Part shown: one piece after another, positions 37,594 through 45,379 of the stretch
Layout of the letters: every line of letters begins with the position of its first letter
Numbering within the stretch: position 1 is the first letter of the stretch
From: Lachnospiraceae bacterium
GTDB lineage: Bacteria > Bacillota_A > Clostridia > Lachnospirales > Lachnospiraceae
Length of the DNA: 54,367 nucleotides
Assembly: GCA_017613595.1 (NCBI GenBank)
Contig: JAGADM010000018.1
Span: forward strand, 1 to 54,367
Direction of reading: 5' to 3'
Made by a program: the position numbers and the translations under genes
The notes under the pieces: model-generated
What the model saw: only the letters and a program-made list of their open reading frames with translations
Told to the model about the DNA's origin: nothing
Databases searched by the model: none

Positions 37594-37623
37594 TAGCATG
37601 ATGCACCCTGCTCCGGTTGAATG

Positions 37624-40158
37624 TCAAATGTGCTCGAGGATATCCTGTTCGGCGGCATTAACTTCCGCAAGAAATTCACGCGCCGAGACCACGAGGCTTC
37701 CGGCGCCGCGGATAATGATCTGTTCCATACCGTCCGAGGTTGCGACGCGGATCCGGTAGTCGCCTGCGTGCTGATGCGTAAAGCGTTCGATATAGCGGTC
37801 GGCGGTTTCGGCTTCTTTGGTAAATACCACATGGATGTTGTGATAATCGAAATATTCCTCTGCATGTCCGATAAGACGATAGGCATCGAAGACGGCAATC
37901 AGCTCGCAGCCCCTGAAAGCGGCGTAGTTCGATAATTGGTCGAGCAGCTTTCCGCGCGCGGAGTCGAGGTTTACATTCGCGAGTTCGGCAAGTTCCGGCC
38001 AGGCGTGAATAATATTATAGCCGTCCACAAGCACCCATTCCGGCCCGTTCAAATGTTTCGTTTCGGTGCCTCGATAAGGCTTCGGAGCGGGCTTCTTTAC
38101 GGGCATTTTCTTATCGGCGCGCTCATTGGCGTGGCCGGACCTTTGAATGATCCGGTCAATCTCTTCGGTGCCGAGCGCGAGGTCCATCGCTTCCATGCGG
38201 GAACGGACGTCCGGAGCGGAGAAGTTGACCGTTTCCTCCTCAATGCCTTCCGGCCGTAACACGAAAGGCAGATGCATATGCTGCGGCACTTCATACCAGG
38301 CAACAGGGTAGCCCGAGCCGTGCGTGCAGAATACCGAGCCGGACGGATTTCGAAGATCGGCTTCCGGATCGTAATGCATCGCCGCAATGACTTCGTCAGC
38401 GTTATGACAGGGGCGGTAGCCGTCCACCTGCCATGTAATCCGGCCGCGTCCTTTCGTAAAGGCAGGCAGTTCCGCCGGGAAATCGCGGAACGCGGAAACC
38501 GGAGCGGAGCCGCATAATACTGCTTCCCCGTCCGCGGTGTCGTCTTCACGGTGGAACGAAGCATACATCGTATCAAGCTCGTGCATCACGCGTCCGATCG
38601 ATTCCTCGGGCAAAGTGATGCGGAAGGAATAGAAGGGCTCCAGAAGCACATTTTCCGCCTGCATGAGGCCCTGACGGACGGCACGGTAAGTGGCCTGGCG
38701 GAAGTCGCCGCCCTCGGTATGCTTTGGGTGGGCTTTGCCGGCGACAAGCGTGATGCTGACGTCGGTTAAGAAAGAGCCGGTCAATACGCCGCGGTGGCGC
38801 TTTTCGGCCAGATGCGTAAGGATCAGGCGCTGCCAGTTGCCGGACAGAAGGTCCTCGCTGAGTGCCGTCTGAAACGTTAACCCGCTGCCCGCAGGGAGCG
38901 GAGAGAGTACAAGGTGTACTTCCGCGTAGTGGCGGAGCGGTTCGAAATGACCGACGCCCTCAACGGTATCGGCAATCGTCTCGCGGTAGACAATGCTTCC
39001 GGTGTCAAATGCGACTTCCGCGCCGAAACGGTCATGAAGCTCGCGCGTAAGAATCTCAAGCTGAACGGTTCCCATAACCTGGATGTGGATTTCCTTGACC
39101 GCTTCCTCCCACAGTACGTGCAGGGAAGGATCTTCCTCTTCAAGCCTACGGATCAGAGGCAGGAGTTTGACGGAATCCATATTCTTCGGACGGAGACGAT
39201 ACGAGAGAACCGGTTCGAGGACGGTTGCCGCGCTGTCCTTCGCGGAGCCGTATACGTCGCCTGCGCGGCTGTCCGTAAGGCCCGTAACGGCACACAGATC
39301 GCCTGCGGAAACGGTCGGAACAACGGTGAACTTTTCGCCCGAATAGATGCGGATGCGGTCGGCTTTGCCGGCTTCCTCGATCGTTTCCTTCGCGGAAAGC
39401 GTACCGCCCGTGATCTTCATATGCGTAAGTCTTGTGTTGTCGGAATCATAAGTAATCTTATAAACTCTCGCGCCGAACGCTTCCTGCGTTTCGGGCATCA
39501 AAGTCAGTTCCTTCAGTGCCTCTAAAAAAATGTCCACGCCGGAATCCCTCAAGGCCGAGCCGAAGAAACACGGGAACATGCGTCGCTCGCGGATCAGCGA
39601 AGGAAAATGCGACCGCTGCACCGTCCCGTTTTCAAGGTATTCCTGCAGCATTTCCTCACTTAACAGACTCAGATCCTCGTCATCGGGATGCGTCATATTG
39701 ACAATCGAATCGGACAGTTTCTTCTTCAAAGAAGCAAGAAGAGTCTGCTCATCGGTACCGGGCTGGTCCATTTTATTGACAAAAAGAACGGTCGGGATCC
39801 GGTAATGGGAGAGCAGGTTCCAAAGCGTTTCGGTATGATTCTGCACGCCGTCCGCGCCGCTGATCACCAGAACGGCATAGTCGAGTACGGACATGGTCCG
39901 CTCGGTTTCGGGCGAGAAATCAACGTGTCCGGGCGTATCGAGAAGCGTAAAGGAGCAGTCCGCAAAAGGCAGTACGGCCTGCTTTGAGAAGATTGTGATT
40001 CCGCGTTCGCGCTCGGTGGCACGCGTGTCGAAGAATGTGTCGCGGCGGTCAACCCGGCCCATACGGCGCAGTACGCCCGCATGGAAGAGCAGGGCTTCCG
40101 ACAGTGTCGTCTTCCCGGCGTCTACATGGGCAAGCATTCCGATGACAATTTTCTTCAT
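37624..40158 (-). CDS. TetM/EF-G-like translation GTPase fused to a Rae1/YacP-type NYN endonuclease
   Basis: 844 residues. The N-terminal part (about 1-640) has the fold order of ribosomal protection proteins and EF-G: G1 AHVDAGKTT (10-18), G2 RGITIF (52-57), G3 DTPGH (74-78), G4 NKMD (128-131), then domains II-V. The C-terminal part (706-844, bases 38043-37627) is a complete NYN domain of the YacP/Rae1 type: LVDGYNIIHAWPEL, AVFDAY, KEAETADRYIE, and ATSDGMEQ, with candidate catalytic Asp712, Asp787 and Asp809. Rae1 of B. subtilis is an endonuclease that enters the ribosomal A site and cuts mRNA; TetM-like GTPases bind at the same site. GGAGGTTG precedes the ATG. The gene follows the ABC transporter terminator on the minus strand. 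Tetracycline resistance is not implied. Confidence 0.88.
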   Translation of the reverse strand: MKKIVIGMLAHVDAGKTTLSEALLFHAGVLRRMGRVDRRDTFFDTRATERERGITIFSKQAVLPFADCSFTLLDTPGHVDFSPETERTMSVLDYAVLVISGADGVQNHTETLWNLLSHYRIPTVLFVNKMDQPGTDEQTLLASLKKKLSDSIVNMTHPDDEDLSLLSEEMLQEYLENGTVQRSHFPSLIRERRMFPCFFGSALRDSGVDIFLEALKELTLMPETQEAFGARVYKITYDSDNTRLTHMKITGGTLSAKETIEEAGKADRIRIYSGEKFTVVPTVSAGDLCAVTGLTDSRAGDVYGSAKDSAATVLEPVLSYRLRPKNMDSVKLLPLIRRLEEEDPSLHVLWEEAVKEIHIQVMGTVQLEILTRELHDRFGAEVAFDTGSIVYRETIADTVEGVGHFEPLRHYAEVHLVLSPLPAGSGLTFQTALSEDLLSGNWQRLILTHLAEKRHRGVLTGSFLTDVSITLVAGKAHPKHTEGGDFRQATYRAVRQGLMQAENVLLEPFYSFRITLPEESIGRVMHELDTMYASFHREDDTADGEAVLCGSAPVSAFRDFPAELPAFTKGRGRITWQVDGYRPCHNADEVIAAMHYDPEADLRNPSGSVFCTHGSGYPVAWYEVPQHMHLPFVLRPEGIEEETVNFSAPDVRSRMEAMDLALGTEEIDRIIQRSGHANERADKKMPVKKPAPKPYRGTETKHLNGPEWVLVDGYNIIHAWPELAELANVNLDSARGKLLDQLSNYAAFRGCELIAVFDAYRLIGHAEEYFDYHNIHVVFTKEAETADRYIERFTHQHAGDYRIRVATSDGMEQIIIRGAGSLVVSAREFLAEVNAAEQDILEHI

Positions 40159-40176
40159 ACAACCTCCAAAGATAAG

Positions 40177-40203
40177 AAAAGGGGCCTCCGGCGGAAGCCC
40201 CTT
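40177..40203 (-). terminator. Terminator after the fused ABC transporter gene (minus strand)
   Basis: Read on the minus strand: AAGGGGC, an 11-base loop, then GCCCCTT and a T-rich tail (TTTTCTT). It lies between the ABC transporter stop and the start of the GTPase-nuclease fusion gene, so the latter may need its own promoter or read-through. Confidence 0.75.
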
Positions 40204-40213
40204 AAATAACGGC

Positions 40214-42946
40214 TTATTCGGACCGAAGCGCGGTAACGGGGTCCTTCTTCGCGGCGATTCTCGACGGAATCAGACCGGCGATCAGCGTCAGACAGATGCT
40301 GATGACGATCAGGATAACCGCACCGAGAATCGGCAGTCTCGAAAGTCTGCTGATATCCACGAAGTGGTGAATAATGATATTGATCGGGATATTGAGAAGC
40401 ACGGTAACCAGTATGCCGAGCGCACCCGAGACAAATCCGATGATCATCGTCTCGGCATTGAATACGCGGCTGATATCACGCTTGCTTGCACCGATCGAGC
40501 GGAGGATACCGATTTCCTTGGTACGCTCGAGAACGGAGATGTAGGTGATGATACCGATCATGATCGAGGATACAACGAGCGAGATGGCAACAAATGCGAT
40601 CAGAATGTAGGTGATCGCGTTGATGATCGTGCTGACGCTCGACATCAGAAGAGCAATGAAATCGGTGTATTCAATCTGCTTTTCCTCGGGCACGGAGCCG
40701 TTGTATTCGGCAATGATCTCGGTGATGCGGTCCTTGGCTTTAAAGTCCTTCGGATAGATGCTGATCATGAAGGGACTTTCCATACGGGCATAGCCGAGAA
40801 GCATCATATTCGTATCGTAAGTGTTCTTGGTCGTCTTCTGCGCGGAAGCCTTGCTGAGCTGCGTCAGCAATTCATCGGGCATGTAATTGATGATATCCTT
40901 AACGGAGATCTCCTGACCGGCGGCCATAGCCTGCTTCAACTGGTCAAATGCGCCGGTATCGTCGCTCTCGATCATCATTTTGAACATCATATCGGTCTGC
41001 GCAAGTTCGGTCTCGGACATCAGATCAAGGCTTGCGATGAACTCCGCGCGGATTTCTTCGGGAGTCAGTTCCTTTGCCTTTTCAAAAGGAATTCCGGTGA
41101 AGACATCGGTGTCGGGAGCGGCAATCTGCTGCTTGACGATCTCTCTCTTCGCGCTTTCGGTAACGATGTATTCGGTCAGCTTTTTCGTGAAACCGATTGC
41201 GCCGTTCGCGGAAGTCGCAACCGCTTCCTCGTCGGGACGTACAATGCCGACAACGCGGATCTCGGCGCTCTTTTCGGGATTGAAGAGCAGTTCCTTCATA
41301 AAGGCTTCGTCGTCGCGTTTGCTTTCCCACTGGCGCGTCAGGGAGTTGTATACGTAATAATCCGAAGGAAGCACAAGACGGAAGGTAAGCGAAAGCAGAT
41401 CGTCATAGGAAAAGGAGATCTTCTCGCTGACAAGCTTCTCGCCGAGAAGCATGCGGCGGATCTTGCCTTCGACTTCGTTCGGGTCCTTCAGACCGATCGA
41501 GTAAAGGGCAAAGTCGCTGATCTCGTTATGCTCATCAACAATCAGAAGCACTTCGTTCCATTCCGCGGGCCATTTGCCTGCGATCAGATTATACTGGGAA
41601 TGCATAAGGTCTTCGTTGTCGAGCATTTCGGTGAATACGCTCATCGTAGCGGAAGAGCCGTACATAGAGGACATCGAGCTGAATTCGGAAACGGTGCTCT
41701 CGGAAGCGCCCATCGCGGAATACATGGCATTCATGATGGTGCTCGGATTCAGCTGGATCACGCCGTTCGAAACATCCGACATGTAAATATTCGGCTCGCA
41801 CGTGTAGGTATATTTGATATCGGTAACGAGGTCCTGGATTTCGTCATTGGACTCCAAGAAGCTCTTAAAACTCTCGAGGTCGTTAATCTTGATCTCGGAA
41901 AGGAGGGCGTTCATCATCTCGCCCATCGCGTTGCTCGAGTAGATGCGGCCATCTTCGTGCTCCTCGGGTTCGGTGTTCCGCACGCCTAAAAGAGCGGAGA
42001 GAAGCGCGGACGTATCGGCCGTCTGCTGCTGGATCGTGAGCGGATAGGTGGAAAGCGTTTCCTCCTGTACACGGTTGATGTATTCCTGCACGCCGTTACT
42101 TAAGGACAGGATCAGCGCGATTCCGATGATACCGATGCTGCCGGCAAATGCGGTGAGGAACGTTCTTGCCTTCTTGGTCATCAGGTTCGTAAGGGAAAGC
42201 GAGAGGGCGGTGAAGAAGGACATCGAAGTGCGGTCGGCCTTCTTTCCGGCTTCTTCGTCGACGGTTTCGGTTACCGGCATCGAATCGCCGGTGATCTTTC
42301 CGTCTAAAAGCTTTACGATACGCGTTGCGTACTGGTCGGCAAGATCGGGGTTATGTGTTACCATGATGACGAGCCTGGTCTTTGAAATTTCCTTCAGAAG
42401 CTCCATGATCTGGATACTCGTCTCAGTATCGAGTGCGCCGGTCGGTTCATCGGCAAGAAGAATGTCGGGGTTGTTGACCATGGCACGCGCGATCGCGACA
42501 CGCTGCATCTGTCCGCCGGACATCTGGTTCGGCTTCTTGTTGAGCTGGTCGCCGAGGCCGACTTTCTCGAGAACCTCGACGGCACGCTTTCTGCGCTCGC
42601 TCTTCGATACGCCGGAGAGCGTGAGAGCAAGTTCAACGTTCTTTAAAACCGTCTGGTGCGGTATCAGGTTGTAGGACTGGAAGACAAATCCGATGCTGTG
42701 GTTACGGTATGCGTCCCAATCCTTGGCGCTGTATTCCTTTGTGGAACGGCCGTTGATGATAAGATCGCCGTCGTTGTAGCGGTCGAGTCCGCCGATGATA
42801 TTGAGAAGCGTTGTCTTGCCGCAGCCGGACGGACCGAGTACCGCGACAAATTCGCTCTCGCGGAACGAAAGACTGACGCCCTTAAGAGCGTGTACGGTCT
42901 CGTCACCGACGGGATAATCCTTTGTGATATTCTGCAATACAAGCAT
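40214..42946 (-). CDS. MacB-type ABC transporter, ATPase and FtsX-like permease fused
   Basis: 910 residues. The N-terminal ATPase (about 1-225) has Walker A GPSGCGKTT (38-46), the signature MSGGQMQR and Walker B ILLADEP; it is of the LolD/MacB group. A first membrane segment (about 264-285) leads to a large extracytoplasmic domain (about 290-770) rich in Met, Ser and Asp/Glu. Three membrane segments (about 778-890) with the FtsX-type ERTKEIGILRSIGASKRDI block end the protein. Such transporters extrude peptides or lipoproteins, or work as mechanotransmitters. In Gram-positives they often give antimicrobial-peptide resistance, but no sensor kinase is nearby. AAAGGCG lies 8 bases before the ATG. 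Confidence 0.9.
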   Translation of the reverse strand: MLVLQNITKDYPVGDETVHALKGVSLSFRESEFVAVLGPSGCGKTTLLNIIGGLDRYNDGDLIINGRSTKEYSAKDWDAYRNHSIGFVFQSYNLIPHQTVLKNVELALTLSGVSKSERRKRAVEVLEKVGLGDQLNKKPNQMSGGQMQRVAIARAMVNNPDILLADEPTGALDTETSIQIMELLKEISKTRLVIMVTHNPDLADQYATRIVKLLDGKITGDSMPVTETVDEEAGKKADRTSMSFFTALSLSLTNLMTKKARTFLTAFAGSIGIIGIALILSLSNGVQEYINRVQEETLSTYPLTIQQQTADTSALLSALLGVRNTEPEEHEDGRIYSSNAMGEMMNALLSEIKINDLESFKSFLESNDEIQDLVTDIKYTYTCEPNIYMSDVSNGVIQLNPSTIMNAMYSAMGASESTVSEFSSMSSMYGSSATMSVFTEMLDNEDLMHSQYNLIAGKWPAEWNEVLLIVDEHNEISDFALYSIGLKDPNEVEGKIRRMLLGEKLVSEKISFSYDDLLSLTFRLVLPSDYYVYNSLTRQWESKRDDEAFMKELLFNPEKSAEIRVVGIVRPDEEAVATSANGAIGFTKKLTEYIVTESAKREIVKQQIAAPDTDVFTGIPFEKAKELTPEEIRAEFIASLDLMSETELAQTDMMFKMMIESDDTGAFDQLKQAMAAGQEISVKDIINYMPDELLTQLSKASAQKTTKNTYDTNMMLLGYARMESPFMISIYPKDFKAKDRITEIIAEYNGSVPEEKQIEYTDFIALLMSSVSTIINAITYILIAFVAISLVVSSIMIGIITYISVLERTKEIGILRSIGASKRDISRVFNAETMIIGFVSGALGILVTVLLNIPINIIIHHFVDISRLSRLPILGAVILIVISICLTLIAGLIPSRIAAKKDPVTALRSE

Positions 42947-43002
42947 AAAAATACGCCTTTCTGTTACCTTGATATATAAGTCTCTTTATACTAACAGGGT
43001 TG

Positions 43003-43032
43003 ATTATAACAAAATGAGGCGTAAAAAAACAA
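43003..43032 (-). promoter_or_regulatory. Promoter of the fused ABC transporter gene (minus strand)
   Basis: Read on the minus strand: TTGTTT (43032-43027), an 18-base spacer and a perfect TATAAT (43008-43003), about 57 bases upstream of the ATG. Confidence 0.72.
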
Positions 43033-43096
43033 GTTGCTAATCTGTGATATTTTTGTGTTATCCTATGCAATCTTTTGGATATAATTCACAAGAAAT

Positions 43097-43166
43097 AAAA
43101 AGACCGCCGGGTGCGTTACAAGGGGCCGGAAAATGAGACACCTTATAACCGCGCCGGGCGGCCTTT
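43097..43166 (-). terminator. Long-stem terminator after comEB (minus strand)
   Basis: On the minus strand AAAGGCCGCCCGGCGCG pairs with CGCACCCGGCGGTCTTT about 40 bases on, with one mismatch and G-T pairs, and runs into five T's (97-101 of this block, plus-strand A's at 43097-43101). Confidence 0.6.
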
Positions 43167-43183
43167 CGGAATTCAGAAACGGA

Positions 43184-43663
43184 TTACAGCGGAAGCACGA
43201 TGTCCTTGCCTGACGGGGACAGAGGACGATAGGTGACGCCGGCCGAAGTGAACATGCGCTTCGCGGCAATGTTGGCCTTGGTACCGTCGTATTTGTCGCA
43301 GTAATAGATGACTTCGGTAACGCCTGCCTGGATGAGTGCCTTGGCGCATTCGTTACAGGGGAAGAGCGTCGTGTAAACGCGGGCGCCTTTAATATCGGAA
43401 CCCGTGTAGTTGAGGATGGCGTTCAGCTCCGCGTGGCATACATAGAAGTACTTGGTGTCAAGCTCGTCGCCTTCGCGGTCCCAGGGATACTCGTCATCGG
43501 AGCAGCCCTTCGGCATGCCGTTGTAGCCGACGGAAAGGATGCGGTTCTCGGGGCTTACGATACATGCTCCGACACTCGTGTTGGGGTCTTTGCTCCGCTG
43601 CGCGGAAAGAAGGGCGATTCCCATGAAATACTGGTCCCAGGACAGATAATCGGTTCGTTTCAT
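43184..43663 (-). CDS. comEB: dCMP deaminase (ComEB type)
   Basis: A 159-residue zinc-dependent deaminase that turns dCMP into dUMP, the substrate of thymidylate synthase. The zinc motif is complete: CHAE with the catalytic Glu and PCNEC. SAQRSKDPNTSVGACIV and GYNGMPKG are typical for dCMP deaminases. The frame is open to a GTG at 43672, but GAGG overlaps that codon, so ATG 43663, 8 bases after it, is the likely start. The gene is transcribed away from glyA, which makes the other substrate source for thymidylate synthesis. Confidence 0.93.
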   Translation of the reverse strand: MKRTDYLSWDQYFMGIALLSAQRSKDPNTSVGACIVSPENRILSVGYNGMPKGCSDDEYPWDREGDELDTKYFYVCHAELNAILNYTGSDIKGARVYTTLFPCNECAKALIQAGVTEVIYYCDKYDGTKANIAAKRMFTSAGVTYRPLSPSGKDIVLPL

Positions 43664-43693
43664 CACGTTCACCTCAGAATAATTGATAAAATG

Positions 43694-43722
43694 ATTGTAT
43701 CAATTCACGGGGAATTGTGCAA
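43694..43722 (-). promoter_or_regulatory. Promoter of comEB (minus strand)
   Basis: Read on the minus strand: TTGCAC (43722-43717), a 17-base spacer, TACAAT (43699-43694). It lies 31 bases upstream of the start codon. Confidence 0.75.
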
Positions 43723-43745
43723 TATCATAAAAAAAATATTGGGTG

Positions 43746-43774
43746 TTCCATTTTCCTTCCCGCTGTGCTAATAT
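43746..43774 (+). promoter_or_regulatory. Promoter of glyA
   Basis: TTCCAT (43746-43751), a 17-base spacer, TAATAT (43769-43774) with a TGC directly before it. It faces away from the comEB promoter, about 25 bases from it. Confidence 0.55.
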
Positions 43775-43870
43775 GATAACGGCGTGCGCGGGGCGTTTTT
43801 CTTTATGCGGAAATCCGCCCGGTTATCCGATAAGGATAGGTACGGAAATACGATCGAAGAGAGGTTTGGT

Positions 43871-45118
43871 ATGTATTCATTTGACGACGTGAAGACGGTT
43901 GATCCGGAGCTTGCGGAAAGCATTACCCTGGAGTTGGGAAGACAGAGAAACAATATTGAGCTGATTGCGTCCGAGAACCTTGTCAGCAAGGCTGTTATGG
44001 CTGCTATGGGAAGCGTTCTGACGAATAAATATGCGGAGGGATATCCCGCACACCGTTACTACGGCGGATGCGAATTCGTGGATATTGCCGAGAACCTTGC
44101 GATCGAGCGCGCTAAGAAACTGTTCGGCTGCGAGTATGTAAACGTACAGCCTCATTCCGGCGCACAGGCCAACATGGCTGTTCAGTTCGCCCTTTTGAAG
44201 CCCGGCGATACCGTAATGGGTATGAACCTCGCTCACGGCGGACATCTGACACACGGAAGCCCGGTTAACTTCTCCGGAACGTACTTCAACATCGTTCCTT
44301 ACGGGGTAAATGACAACGGCTTCATCGATTATGACGAAGTAGAGCGCATCGCGAAGGAATGTCAGCCGAAGTTGATCATTGCCGGCGCCAGCGCTTATGC
44401 AAGAAAGATTGATTTCAAGCGTTTCCGTGAAATCGCCGATTCGGTAGGCGCTTACCTCATGGTGGATATGGCTCACATCGCAGGCCTTGTTGCCGGCGGT
44501 TATCATGAGAGCCCGATCCCGTACGCACACGTTGTTACGACGACGACTCATAAGACGCTTCGCGGACCGAGAGGCGGTATGATCCTCAGCTCGCAGGCAT
44601 TTGCCGATGAGCATAAGTTCAACAAGGCCGTATTCCCGGGAATCCAGGGAGGTCCTCTGATGCACGTGATCGCCGCTAAGGCGGTTTGCTTCAAGGAAGC
44701 CCTTGAGCCGTCCTTCAAGGAGTACGCAGGCAACATCATCAAGAACGCGCAGGCTCTCTGCAAGGGCCTTCAGAGCCGCGGCTTCAAGATTGTTTCCGAC
44801 GGTACCGATAACCATCTGATGCTTGTTGATCTGATCAACATGAACATCACCGGTAAGGAAGCCGAGAAGCTTCTTGACGAAGTACATATCACCTGCAACA
44901 AGAACACGATCCCGAACGATCCGGCATCCCCGTTCGTAACGAGCGGTATCCGTCTCGGAACGGCTGCGGTAACGTCCCGCGGCATGAACAAAGAGGATAT
45001 GGACAAGATCGCAGAGGCAATTGCGCTTGTTGTTAAGACGCCCGGCGACGAGGCCAACAAGGCTAAGGCTGCCGCAATCGTTAAGTCTCTTACCGACAAG
45101 TACCCGCTGTACGAGTAA
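43871..45118 (+). CDS. glyA: Serine hydroxymethyltransferase
   Basis: A 415-residue PLP enzyme that splits serine into glycine and a one-carbon unit on tetrahydrofolate. The motif [11 protein letters not shown], the [15 protein letters not shown] segment, and the PLP-lysine block [16 protein letters not shown] are intact. The frame is open to 43784, but ATG 43871 gives the usual length and start ([16 protein letters not shown]) and follows GAGAGG. The leader of about 90 bases has no riboswitch that I recognise. Confidence 0.96.
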   Translation: MYSFDDVKTVDPELAESITLELGRQRNNIELIASENLVSKAVMAAMGSVLTNKYAEGYPAHRYYGGCEFVDIAENLAIERAKKLFGCEYVNVQPHSGAQANMAVQFALLKPGDTVMGMNLAHGGHLTHGSPVNFSGTYFNIVPYGVNDNGFIDYDEVERIAKECQPKLIIAGASAYARKIDFKRFREIADSVGAYLMVDMAHIAGLVAGGYHESPIPYAHVVTTTTHKTLRGPRGGMILSSQAFADEHKFNKAVFPGIQGGPLMHVIAAKAVCFKEALEPSFKEYAGNIIKNAQALCKGLQSRGFKIVSDGTDNHLMLVDLINMNITGKEAEKLLDEVHITCNKNTIPNDPASPFVTSGIRLGTAAVTSRGMNKEDMDKIAEAIALVVKTPGDEANKAKAAAIVKSLTDKYPLYE

Positions 45119-45189
45119 TCGGGGACAGGCTTTCCGGATGAGCGGTCTGCGGTTCGTTACGGCTCGGAAGTTCAACTCAAATGATATGC

Positions 45190-45218
45190 AAAGGACCGGT
45201 TTTATCCGGTCCTTTTTT
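45190..45218 (+). terminator. Rho-independent terminator after glyA
   Basis: AAAGGACCGG (45190-45199) pairs with CCGGTCCTTT (45206-45215) around a TTTTAT loop, followed by T's. Confidence 0.9.
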
Positions 45219-45274
45219 GCGGCCTGCATCCGGAGCTTTTCCGGTCTCTAAACGCTCCTTTTTTGCTGTTACCG

Positions 45275-45304
45275 TTGCAAGAAATATGGTATTTGTGGTA
45301 AGAT
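45275..45304 (+). promoter_or_regulatory. Promoter of topB
   Basis: TTGCAA (45275-45280), an 18-base spacer, TAAGAT (45299-45304), about 75 bases upstream of the ATG. Confidence 0.62.
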
Positions 45305-45379
45305 AACCATGTATGTGTGCGCTATGCCGGGAGTCGCGAAGAAGCGCGGCGGAGACCGGGGGAAGGAGATTATCCGTAC

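Noticed and set aside
37624..40158. Calling the TetM-like protein a tetracycline resistance determinant
   Set aside because: G motifs are shared by many translation GTPases, the C-terminal nuclease domain is foreign to TetM, and it is composed like the core genome.
39893..41989. 698-residue open frame on the plus strand
   Set aside because: Opposite the GTPase-nuclease and ABC transporter genes; His/Asp-rich sequence typical of an antisense shadow.
43775..43870. Glycine or SAM riboswitch before glyA
   Set aside because: The leader of about 90 bases shows none of the conserved core motifs.
43877..45229. 450-residue open frame on the minus strand
   Set aside because: Antisense shadow of glyA.
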